DNA of 34,094 nt from a virus. Positions 7,360 to 12,509 of this stretch are shown here, in pieces. The stretch spans positions 1 to 34,094 of IMG/VR virus record IMGVR_UViG_3300028571_000064. One strand, given 5' to 3'. Position 1 is the stretch's first letter; each line of letters opens with the position of its first letter. The position numbers were made by a program, and so were the translations under genes. The notes below the pieces were generated by a model. It had not been told where the DNA came from, searched no databases, and was given only the letters and a program-made list of their open reading frames with translations.

Positions 7360-7857
7360 ATGTCTGATAAAAAAGAATCAAAGAAAAAAAAGAAGAAAGT
7401 GATTGGCGGTAATATGCATTGCTGGTTTAATGCTAAGGTTAAATACGAGAAAACAGCTGAAGAAGGTAGGATTGAAACAGCGACAGAGAGTTACTTAGTT
7501 GACGCCCTAAGTTTCACCGAGGCTGAGGCTCGGATAATTAAGGAGATGACTCCATTTATCAGCGGTGCGTTTACAGTAAGTAATATTACCAGGGCGCGCA
7601 TTAATGAGCTATTCACGAGCGATGATGGTGACAAGTGGTATCGCTGTAAGGTGTATTTTATTGCACTTGACGAGGAGAAAGGCGTGGAGAAACGTACACC
7701 TGTAACAATGTTTGTACAAGCTAGCAACGTGAAACTGGCATGGGATGGACTACAGGAGGGAATGAAGGCCACCATGGCCGATTATGAGGTGGCTTCAATT
7801 GTGGAAACAGATGTGTTGGATGTGTATCCGTTTGAAGTTGAATCAAAAGGGGAATAA
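7360..7857 (+). CDS. DUF4494 family protein
   Basis: 165 residues with a lysine-rich N-terminus, then WFNAKVKYEKTAEEG, YLVDALSFTEAEARI, EMTPFISGAFTV and GMKATMADYEVASI, all diagnostic of DUF4494 as I remember it from Bacteroidota genomes and their mobile elements. Function is unknown. It is the last gene of the early operon and ends before a strong terminator (7895-7937). Confidence 0.8.
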   Translation: MSDKKESKKKKKKVIGGNMHCWFNAKVKYEKTAEEGRIETATESYLVDALSFTEAEARIIKEMTPFISGAFTVSNITRARINELFTSDDGDKWYRCKVYFIALDEEKGVEKRTPVTMFVQASNVKLAWDGLQEGMKATMADYEVASIVETDVLDVYPFEVESKGE

Positions 7858-7894
7858 CAATAAATTAAAGCAACCGTTCAAAGCGTTGAGCGGT

Positions 7895-7937
7895 CTGAAC
7901 AAAGCCTACCACATTGGCTTTGTTCAGGGCTTTTTTT
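7895..7937 (+). terminator. Strong intrinsic terminator just before the variable genes
   Basis: CTGAACAAAGCC (7895-7906) pairs perfectly with GGCTTTGTTCAG (7916-7927), followed by GGC and seven T. A smaller hairpin (CCGTTCAA / TTGAGCGG, 7873-7892, one wobble) lies just upstream. Only 31 bp separate this terminator from the next start codon, with no promoter seen in them. The downstream genes may therefore depend on read-through or attenuation control. Confidence 0.85.
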
Positions 7938-7968
7938 AGTCATTCAATAAAAACAACATTTATTATTT

Positions 7969-8436
7969 ATGAAGAAACTAGAAATTTCAGAACAAAACGC
8001 CCGGAAGCTATACAAAGATATGCCGGACTTTCGCCCCTCACTGGAGGATACTTTTGGTAAAGCATTTTTTACTGAAAAAATTACTGATAGGATTAAGACA
8101 TACGAGGATGCATGTGCGGAACTTGGTATTAGTCCGTGGACTGAAAAGGACTTTAGCACATCGGGGTTGAAACCGGATGAGATCACTTATCGGAAAATAA
8201 AAACAATTACTGAAGCACTTAATGAAGGTTGGAAGTGTGACTGGAAAGATGCAAACCAATACAAGTATTATCCATGGTTCCGTATGTCTTCCGGGGGCTT
8301 CGTTTTCCACGGTACGTATTTCGATTACTCGTTTGCGTCTGCGGGTTACGCCTCGCGCCTTTGCTTTAAAAGTTCGGAACTGGCCAAGTATGCCGGTGAA
8401 CAATTCTTACAATTATATTCAGATTTTATCATTTAG
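7969..8436 (+). CDS. Variable-region target protein 1 (carries VR1)
   Basis: 155 residues. An N-terminal helical part (MKKLEISEQNARKLY, KITDRIKTYEDACAELGI) is followed by a linker and a conserved core: NEGWKCDWKDA, YPWFRM (residues 100-106), SSGGFVF, then a patchwork of variable residues and SRLCF, then a tail (LAKYAGEQFLQLYSDF). VR1 covers about residues 106-132. All amino acid differences from the template-encoded sequence arise at template adenines. Small proteins with YPWF, GFxF, SRLCF and Y-A-G-x-x-F motifs are familiar to me from many Bacteroidota genomes, but I know no assigned function. The protein is cytoplasmic by lack of a signal peptide or TM segment. Paralogous to the gene at 8473. 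Confidence 0.85.
   Translation: MKKLEISEQNARKLYKDMPDFRPSLEDTFGKAFFTEKITDRIKTYEDACAELGISPWTEKDFSTSGLKPDEITYRKIKTITEALNEGWKCDWKDANQYKYYPWFRMSSGGFVFHGTYFDYSFASAGYASRLCFKSSELAKYAGEQFLQLYSDFII
8285..8364 (+). repeat. Variable repeat VR1
   Basis: 80 bp aligned without gaps to the template repeat 8883-8962. There are 16 differences, all at template adenines (changes to G, C or T), and none at the 58 template positions that are not A. Codons in template AAC/AAT become CAC, TAT, TAC, TTT, TCT and TAC. The identity to VR2 extends 16 bp further 5' (from 8269) and 3 bp further 3' than either shares with the template. Confidence 0.93.
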
Positions 8437-8472
8437 CAATAATCGCCGTAAGGCACAAACAATTTTACACAC

Positions 8473-8853
8473 ATGGAAAAACAAGAAGTAACACCAATGG
8501 AAAGCATCAAAACAGTAGAGGATGCTTTGAACGTAACAGGTACGCCTGTAACACCTGAATTTAATGAAGTGCCTGAGGAACTTCGTGAGTATTTTAAAGC
8601 CGTATATGAGGCAGTTGCAATAACCAAGGCTTTAGTTGGCGACTGGAAAGCCGACTGGAATGATGGTCGCCAACGTAAATGGTATCCATGGTTCCGTATG
8701 TCTTCCGGGGGCTTCGTTTTCCGCGCTACGTATTTCGATCGCTCGCGTGCGTTTGCGGGTGACGCCTCGCGCCTTTGCTTTCCGACTGATGAGATGGCAG
8801 AGTATGCAGGTCGGACGTTCACTGACGTGTACAGTCGAATGATTCTGAAGTAA
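8473..8853 (+). CDS. Variable-region target protein 2 (carries VR2)
   Basis: 126 residues, a shorter paralogue of the protein at 7969. It shares the core (GDWKADWNDG, KWYPWFRM, SSGGFVF, SRLCF) and the helical C-terminus (MAEYAGRTFTDVYSRM); the N-terminus is different and shorter (MEKQEVTPMESIKTVEDALNV). VR2 covers about residues 76-102. In the variable positions this copy has R, A, Y, F, D, R, R, F and D where protein 1 has H, G, Y, F, D, Y, F, S and Y. The ATG has the TTTTACACAC leader shared with other phage genes. It follows 36 bp after protein 1, probably same transcript. Partner unknown. Confidence 0.85.
   Translation: MEKQEVTPMESIKTVEDALNVTGTPVTPEFNEVPEELREYFKAVYEAVAITKALVGDWKADWNDGRQRKWYPWFRMSSGGFVFRATYFDRSRAFAGDASRLCFPTDEMAEYAGRTFTDVYSRMILK
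8699..8778 (+). repeat. Variable repeat VR2
   Basis: 80 bp aligned without gaps to the template 8883-8962: 18 differences, all at template adenines, none elsewhere. Against VR1 there are only 8 differences over 99 bp (8683-8781 versus 8269-8367), again all at template-adenine positions, while flanking coding sequence of the two genes is clearly more divergent. Confidence 0.93.
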
Positions 8854-8882
8854 AAAATTGGGGCTGTTTGTCTTTGTGAGGT

Positions 8883-8962
8883 TGTCTTCCAGGGGCTTCG
8901 TTTTCAACGATACGAATTACGATAACTCGAATGCGAATGCAGGTAACACCTCGCACCTATGA
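8883..8962 (+). repeat. Template repeat TR, non-coding
   Basis: 80 bp containing 22 adenines, lying 30 bp after the stop of variable gene 2 and outside any gene. In the VR reading frame it would encode many Asn codons (AAC/AAT at seven positions, the usual variable-codon design of retroelement templates) and a TGA at its end, so it is not a usable coding copy. Mismatches to VR1 and VR2 fall only at adenines. The last 15 bp differ from both VRs by the same four substitutions, reminiscent of IMH versus IMH* in the Bordetella phage system. The 3' edge abuts a palindromic repeat. Confidence 0.92.
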
Positions 8963-8986
8963 CCCCTAGCCCCTAAAGGGGAATTA
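8961..8986. repeat. Palindromic interspersed repeat abutting TR
   Basis: CCCCTAGCCCCT-AAAGGGG-AATT is one copy of a GC-rich palindromic repeat family also seen at 17158, 17240 and, in a longer form, at 9407, 13522 and 14927. It starts at or within two bases of where similarity of TR to the VRs ends, so its arrival may define or have truncated the TR 3' side. A second hairpin (ACCGC / GCGGT) follows at about 8997-9014. Confidence 0.7.
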
Positions 8987-9034
8987 CTAAGCCCTACCGC
9001 TTTGAACGGCGGTGGGGATACAAATAAAAAAGAT

Positions 9035-9505
9035 ATGGAGCAAGTACAGGCAAAGAGTAAAGGAACATGGGGTCGAAGGGTTGACCGCTCACGGCAGGAA
9101 TTGAATGTGATATGTGGGGCTTTTTTTGACGGCTTGCAAGTGCCGAATGAGTGGAAGATTATACGGTGGGATAAAACTGAGGAACTACCGCCAATAGGGA
9201 TAACGTCGATAGGGATTATTTTTATGGATACGCGGACTCGAGGGATTGATATTATGCATTACCGGGTGATGTTCCACACTTTTAGTGAACGAGGCGGGGT
9301 GTGTGAGAAATCAATGAAGGATTTTGGGAAGTCTGCTTATAAGTCGGTAGACCATGGGATTTTTACAGTAGAGAAATTGAATGAGTTTTTACATGATAGG
9401 TATTTTGACCTCACCCCAACCCCTCTCCTTGAGGAGAGGGGACAAAACCAAGTTTATGACAAGGATGACGGCTTGCAGCATTTTAGAGATAGACTCTCAG
9501 ATTGA
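9035..9505 (+). CDS. Hypothetical protein next to TR, repeat-extended C-terminus
   Basis: 156 residues from the MEQVQAK methionine; a TTG-initiated extension to 9002 is not favoured. The body (residues 15-125) has a mixed alpha/beta look, with WGRRVDRSRQELNV and YRVMFHTFSERGGVCEKS; no family is recognised. It has none of the reverse transcriptase motifs and is not an evident Avd-type helical bundle. After FLHDRYFD the frame enters an interspersed repeat (9407-9442, encoding LTPTPLLEERG) and continues 19 further codons. The original C-terminus was thus probably replaced. Downstream of TR in the position where an RT gene is normally found. Confidence 0.65.
   Translation: MEQVQAKSKGTWGRRVDRSRQELNVICGAFFDGLQVPNEWKIIRWDKTEELPPIGITSIGIIFMDTRTRGIDIMHYRVMFHTFSERGGVCEKSMKDFGKSAYKSVDHGIFTVEKLNEFLHDRYFDLTPTPLLEERGQNQVYDKDDGLQHFRDRLSD
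9407..9442. repeat. Palindromic repeat inserted in a coding region
   Basis: GACCTCACCCCAACCCCTCT followed by CCTTGAGGAGAGGGGA. The arms CCCCTCTCCT and AGGAGAGGGG form a hairpin. Same family as 13522-13560 and 14927-14964. Here it is read in frame as LTPTPLLEERG near the end of the gene starting at 9035. Confidence 0.8.
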
Positions 9506-9593
9506 GTGGCTGATTGGATTGGACGGTGATTTTAGTAATGAGATAGAAATTTTGAAACAACAAAAAATAGAAATTTATGATAGTAGCAATTGA
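9456..9593 (+). CDS. Possible small helical protein (45 aa)
   Basis: Frame starting MTRMTACSILEIDSQIEW and ending EIYDSSN, overlapping the previous gene's 3' end by 50 bp and the HAD gene start by 17 bp. The ILEIDSQIEWLIGLDGD part looks like a genuine short helical protein. The overlap with the previous gene lies entirely within the stretch after the inserted repeat, which fits the idea that the repeat insertion extended the upstream frame into this gene. No family recognised. Confidence 0.4.
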   Translation: MTRMTACSILEIDSQIEWLIGLDGDFSNEIEILKQQKIEIYDSSN

Positions 9594-9963
9594 TTTTGAC
9601 GGAACGATAGTAACTGATAAATATCCGGAAATAGGTGAAATAAAAGATGGTGCTAAGGAAGCTATTAACCAACTGTATGCTGATGGTTATACGATAATAA
9701 TATGGAGCTGCCGCACTGGCATTAATAAAGCGAGAGCGATAGAGTGGCTAGTAAAACAGGGTATAAAGTTCCACTATTTTAATGAAAGCAGCTATGAGAA
9801 CCTAAAGCAGCATGAATTTAAAGATACTCGTAAAGTTTTTGCCAACCTGTACATCGATGACCGTATGCTGTTTAAACTTCCCACATGGGATGAAATATAC
9901 TGGATAGTGCGAGACCTGGTGCCAACGCGAGCGGATAAGGTTATTAATGAGGGGTATTTGTAA
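9577..9963 (+). CDS. HAD-superfamily hydrolase-like protein (BT0820-like)
   Basis: 128 residues. Motif I is IDFDGT (residues 5-10, nucleophile Asp and acid/base Asp), motif II is the Ser of IIIWSCRTG, and a late acidic motif is YIDDRML. Size and the GEIKDGAKEAINQLYADGYT opening resemble the short cap-less HAD phosphatases of Bacteroides exemplified by BT0820. Substrate unknown; in phages such genes are common in accessory regions, perhaps for nucleotide or sugar phosphate processing. Active-site residues appear intact. Confidence 0.8.
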   Translation: MIVAIDFDGTIVTDKYPEIGEIKDGAKEAINQLYADGYTIIIWSCRTGINKARAIEWLVKQGIKFHYFNESSYENLKQHEFKDTRKVFANLYIDDRMLFKLPTWDEIYWIVRDLVPTRADKVINEGYL

Positions 9964-9997
9964 GGCGGTTTTTAAATAACAATTAAATAGTGATTAA

Positions 9998-10228
9998 ATG
10001 GCTAGACATCCAAAACATAAAAGCACCAAACTGAGCGCAGCACGGGTAAAGGAAATGTTGCGTTTAGAGTTTGAACCGGGCAGACAGGATAAGTGCAAAA
10101 TGGCAGTGTACCGGAATATAATTAGTAAGGTTACTGGAATAAGTGAGCGGACGTTTTGGCGATACATGAAAGAACTAGAGGCAGAGAACCCAATACAGGA
10201 AGACCCGAACCAATTGAAACTATTTTAA
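9998..10228 (+). CDS. Small basic helical protein, possible DNA-binding
   Basis: 76 residues with two predicted helices, KLSAARVKEMLRLEFEPG and ITGISERTFWRYMKELEAEN; the second resembles a helix-turn-helix recognition motif. Net basic N-terminus (MARHPKHKSTK). No family is recognised. It lies in the place where Mu-like phages often have a late-gene activator such as Mor or C, but I do not see their sequence features. Confidence 0.55.
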   Translation: MARHPKHKSTKLSAARVKEMLRLEFEPGRQDKCKMAVYRNIISKVTGISERTFWRYMKELEAENPIQEDPNQLKLF

Positions 10229-10264
10229 ACAACGATTAATAACCATTTAAAGACAAATTAAATT

Positions 10265-10462
10265 ATGATTACAGTAAAAACTTATCCCGTAATGAGGGAT
10301 AGAACGCACGAAAGTGCCGAGCAACAAAGAAATGATGTAGAACTTATTAAAAAAATGGTAGCAGAATACCGATTGTTTGGCATCCTGCTACTGCGTAAAG
10401 AACTGATTACCCCCGCCAATTTTGGCGTGAAGTATTACGACAACTTCATTATAAAGTTTTAA
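10265..10462 (+). CDS. Hypothetical protein (65 aa)
   Basis: 65 residues beginning MITVKTYPVMRDRTHE. The central part is a charged amphipathic helix (VELIKKMVAEYRLFGILLL). Convergent with the leftward 54-residue gene; their ends overlap by 14 bp, so both 3' ends share the same DNA. No family recognised. Confidence 0.5.
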   Translation: MITVKTYPVMRDRTHESAEQQRNDVELIKKMVAEYRLFGILLLRKELITPANFGVKYYDNFIIKF

Positions 10463-10613
10463 ATTCTTTTGCCTTTTCGTTGAGCTCCTCAAGTATCCAA
10501 TCTTTTGGAGTTGACTTTTTGGTAGGTTCAAGAATTAAACGTAGTTGATTGTAAATTACAGCCTGATTGGCTAACACTTGCTCAAGTAGAGCTTTGATTT
10601 CATTTTGTTCCAT
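10449..10613 (-). CDS. Small leftward protein (54 aa) with shared promoter
   Basis: Reads ATG at 10613-10611 to TAA at 10451-10449: begins MEQNEIKALLEQVLANQ and ends EKAKEFKTL. A helical, charged protein, with a coiled-coil-like first half. It has a TAnnTTTG promoter box and a leader matching that before the leftward gene at 1525-1899. Being leftward within an otherwise rightward region and preceded by its own promoter, it is a candidate for expression in the lysogen. Function unknown. Confidence 0.55.
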   Translation of the reverse strand: MEQNEIKALLEQVLANQAVIYNQLRLILEPTKKSTPKDWILEELNEKAKEFKTL

Positions 10614-10634
10614 AAATATTTATTTTTTTTAATT

Positions 10635-10653
10635 GTTTGACGACACAAAGATA
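10635..10653 (-). promoter_or_regulatory. Leftward promoter, TATCTTTG type
   Basis: Minus-strand TATCTTTG (10653-10646) matches TAnnTTTG. The plus-strand motif GTTTGACGACACAAAGATA differs at one base from the one at the 1918 promoter. Both are followed by an A/T-rich leader of about 30 bases ahead of the ATG. Confidence 0.6.
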
Positions 10654-10678
10654 GATATTTAACTTGAATGTAACAGAC

Positions 10679-10720
10679 AAGCCGTTTTCGTTGTGAAACG
10701 CGACGGCTTTATATTTTTTT
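10679..10720. terminator. Possible terminator hairpin
   Basis: AAGCCGT and ACGGCTT arms (10679-10685 and 10703-10709) are followed by TATATTTTTTT on the plus strand. Stem is short with an interrupted interior. It may insulate the leftward gene's promoter from the rightward transcript. Confidence 0.45.
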
Positions 10721-10730
10721 CAGTGTTTTA

Positions 10731-10760
10731 TTGCAGAATCAAAAAACTTTATTACTTTTG
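10731..10760 (+). promoter_or_regulatory. Rightward Bacteroidota-type promoter
   Basis: TTG at 10731-10733, a 19-bp spacer and TACTTTTG at 10753-10760 match the -33/-7 (TAnnTTTG) architecture. The same TTG-N19-TACTTTTG arrangement recurs at 11957-11986. A start near 10767 would give a roughly 160-nt leader before the terminator at 10921. Confidence 0.7.
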
Positions 10761-10766
10761 CCCCCG

Positions 10767-10928
10767 ACTATTACCAAATACAAGTTCTTGGGCAAAAAAA
10801 CAACAAAAGTTTTTTAAACAAGATAGAAACGGAACGCCCGCTAAGGTGGCCAAGGAGGAAACGACTTGACAGCTCTTACGCCCGTCGTATTGGTGATAGT
10901 CACACCTACGGCGGGCGTTCTTTTTTTT
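10767..10928 (+). ncRNA. Structured leader or small RNA with attenuator-like 3' end
   Basis: From the promoter at 10731-10760, about 160 nt precede a terminator. The 3' arm TACGGCGGGCGTTC (10907-10920) can pair either with ACGCCCGTCGTA (10878-10889; 11 of 12 paired) or with GAACGCCCGC (10832-10841; perfect 10 bp), and eight T follow (10921-10928). Two alternative 5' arms competing for one 3' arm is a typical attenuator or riboswitch expression platform. The gene 20 bp downstream is antirepressor-like. A purine-rich AAGGAGG and a TTG-started 24-codon hydrophobic frame fall inside; probably chance. Not matched to any RNA class I recall. Confidence 0.6.
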
Positions 10929-10947
10929 ATCACATTCTAAAAGAGAT

Positions 10948-11484
10948 ATGACTATCACCAAGAAGAATGAAGCTGGCAGCTTACTGCCAATGACAGTAAC
11001 CGAAGGGTTGACTGTAAATGTGATGCCAAACGAGGCACACGAGTATGTAATGAGCACACGAGAAGTGTCGCACGGTTATGGAACTTCAATTTATGTAGTT
11101 CGCAAAACAATGCTGAGACATGAGGACGAACTAAAAGAGGGTAAGCACTTTATTAAAGGGGTGGACATTTTGTCCACCCCCACGGTAACCCAACCACATC
11201 AAATCTTTTGGACAAAGCGTGGTATTGTTCGCCTTGGGTTTTTTATCAAAAGCGAACGAGCAAAATTGTTTCGTGATTGGGCTGAGGAGTTGATTATTGC
11301 GGTGGATGAACAACGTGATTTGTTTGGAGTGGTAAAAACTACACGGGCATTGCCCGCTAAAACAAAAGCCAACCGATTGACTCAAGAACGTATGGTGAGT
11401 ATTTTGGCTGAAGTATGTAGGATTGAAGACATGGCGCTGCGCATGAGTATTACTAATAAACTTATGGGAGGAACTGCAAAATGA
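10948..11484 (+). CDS. Antirepressor-like protein (phage regulatory N-terminal type)
   Basis: 178 residues. The pattern STREVSHGYGTSIYVVRKTM, then FWTKRGIVRLGFFIKSERAKLFRDWAEELI resembles the N-terminal DNA-binding domains of phage antirepressors (ORF6N / P22_AR_N / BRO-like). The C-terminal segment is helical (RLTQERMVSILAEVCRIED). Such proteins relieve repression or modulate phage switches. Its transcript carries a leader with attenuator-like structure. The stop overlaps the next gene's ATG by four bases. Family assignment moderate; not tested. Confidence 0.6.
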   Translation: MTITKKNEAGSLLPMTVTEGLTVNVMPNEAHEYVMSTREVSHGYGTSIYVVRKTMLRHEDELKEGKHFIKGVDILSTPTVTQPHQIFWTKRGIVRLGFFIKSERAKLFRDWAEELIIAVDEQRDLFGVVKTTRALPAKTKANRLTQERMVSILAEVCRIEDMALRMSITNKLMGGTAK

Positions 11485-11771
11485 ACACAACAGGAGCATT
11501 TAACGGAGAAATCCGTATGTTGAGCAGTGTGCCTCGCTGCTATGTAAGGCAAAAAAGTGAACTTACCAGTTTTATAGAGGTAAACCGACAATTTGGTAAG
11601 TTTTCGTATCGTAGTTCGCTGGTGTGCGAATGTACTGACGGACAAAATGTGCGTCACTCAGGTGCGGTAGTTGTGGATAGTACTTCCGGTGTGGTAACAG
11701 GTTATATAATACGTTGCAAGGGGTGTGCTGAAAAAGCAGGAAAGGAGGTAAACCATGATGCAAATAGTTGA
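11481..11771 (+). CDS. Cys-containing small protein (96 aa)
   Basis: Begins MNTTGAFNGEIRML with ATGA overlap to the previous gene. Cys pattern CEC (residue ~50) and CKGC (~80) could bind zinc. Beta-rich with RQFGKFSYRSSLVCEC and SGAVVVDSTSGVVTGYIIRC. No family recognised; coexpressed with the antirepressor-like protein. Confidence 0.55.
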   Translation: MNTTGAFNGEIRMLSSVPRCYVRQKSELTSFIEVNRQFGKFSYRSSLVCECTDGQNVRHSGAVVVDSTSGVVTGYIIRCKGCAEKAGKEVNHDANS

Positions 11772-11940
11772 TGGTGAACTTAGGGTGAAACTTGAAGAAA
11801 AAGAAGTAACCGCCAATGGCTTAGTACCAATAATTCTGAAACGATATGAGGCAATACTCCACGATAAAGCCGTGCTGATATACGAAATTCAGAAACTGAA
11901 AGAGACACAACCGAGGGTGTTTTCTTTCTCGAATAATTAA
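11755..11940 (+). CDS. Small hypothetical protein (61 aa)
   Basis: Starts MMQIVDGELRVKLEEKEV 17 bp inside the previous gene; mostly helix with a charged C-terminal half. Ends ahead of an inverted repeat (11948-11977). Likely third gene of the antirepressor-like operon. No family recognised. Confidence 0.5.
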   Translation: MMQIVDGELRVKLEEKEVTANGLVPIILKRYEAILHDKAVLIYEIQKLKETQPRVFSFSNN

Positions 11941-11947
11941 TATTTAG

Positions 11948-11986
11948 AGAGTTTCCTTGTTTATTCGGGGAAACTCTTTACTTTTG
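11948..11986 (+). promoter_or_regulatory. Promoter with inverted repeat in its spacer
   Basis: TTG (11957-11959), 19-bp spacer and TACTTTTG (11979-11986) form a good -33/-7 promoter for the gene at 12012. AGAGTTTCC (11948-11956) and GGAAACTCT (11969-11977) form a perfect 9-bp inverted repeat that brackets the -33 element and abuts the -7 box. It might be the upstream operon's terminator or an operator for this promoter. Confidence 0.65.
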
Positions 11987-12011
11987 TGAACACTTTTAAA
12001 AATATAATATC

Positions 12012-12455
12012 ATGAGCGTACTAGGGTCATTGCAAAAATCTGAAAAAGAAATCACAATTGAATTTCCTATTAGTAAAGTAAAAGATGCAGTTATGCAGGT
12101 TTTCGATAAACTTCCGAATAGGTATAAACTCAGAAAGGACGATATCAATGAAGTTTTTAATACATACCGATTTCCAGCTACAAGTGCACTTTACCCAGGA
12201 ATGATAGATTTGTCATTGCAAGATGTTGACGGTGACAAAACTAAAGTAAATATCACTGTAACGGCTCTGCATGGCTCTGTATCGTCAAATACAACGCTGA
12301 ATAGTGTGCTGAATGAATATCTTTTAGTTTTAGGAAAAATATTAAGCGGTGAAAGTGACGAGGTTATAAAAGAACCTATTAAGCAAACTGGCTGTATGGT
12401 TTTTCTTTTAATTGGACTTACATCGGCTGCATTAATGTCATTTGCTTTGATTTAA
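12012..12455 (+). CDS. Cargo-type protein with C-terminal membrane anchor
   Basis: 147 residues. Residues 1-115 form a soluble domain opening SEKEITIEFPISKVKDAVMQVF, like the N-terminal strand-helix of the SRPBCC/START superfamily, though that is only a resemblance. A hydrophobic tail at about 126-147 (GCMVFLLIGLTSAALMSFAL) should anchor it in the membrane. It has its own promoter and a strong bidirectional terminator (12471-12509). Standing alone between the early region and the leftward late genes, it has the layout of a lysogenic-conversion (moron) gene. Function unknown; superinfection or host-envelope effects are guesses. Confidence 0.6.
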   Translation: MSVLGSLQKSEKEITIEFPISKVKDAVMQVFDKLPNRYKLRKDDINEVFNTYRFPATSALYPGMIDLSLQDVDGDKTKVNITVTALHGSVSSNTTLNSVLNEYLLVLGKILSGESDEVIKEPIKQTGCMVFLLIGLTSAALMSFALI

Positions 12456-12470
12456 TATAACTTCCCCATA

Positions 12471-12509
12471 AAAAAAGCCCCTACCATAATTTTGGTAGGG
12501 GCTTTTTTT
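12471..12509. terminator. Strong bidirectional terminator
   Basis: AAAAAAGCCCCTACC (12471-12485) pairs with GGTAGGGGCTTTTTT (12494-12508) around an 8-nt loop, with T-runs on both strands. It separates the cargo gene (rightward) from the leftward structural block whose last stop lies at its edge. Confidence 0.9.

Noticed and set aside
8883-8962. TR as a decayed third copy of the variable gene
   Set aside because: Decay would change C, G and T positions too. All mismatches are at adenines, and flanking coding sequence of the gene is absent on both sides.
9035-9505. Gene after TR as a reverse transcriptase or Avd
   Set aside because: It is 156 residues without RT catalytic motifs, and its mixed composition is not that of an Avd helical bundle.
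10868-10939. TTG-started 24-codon hydrophobic peptide in the structured leader
   Set aside because: It has a purine-rich AAGGAGG upstream, but Bacteroidota do not rely on strong Shine-Dalgarno sites, the start is TTG, and the frame lies across the terminator hairpin. Coincidence is likelier.
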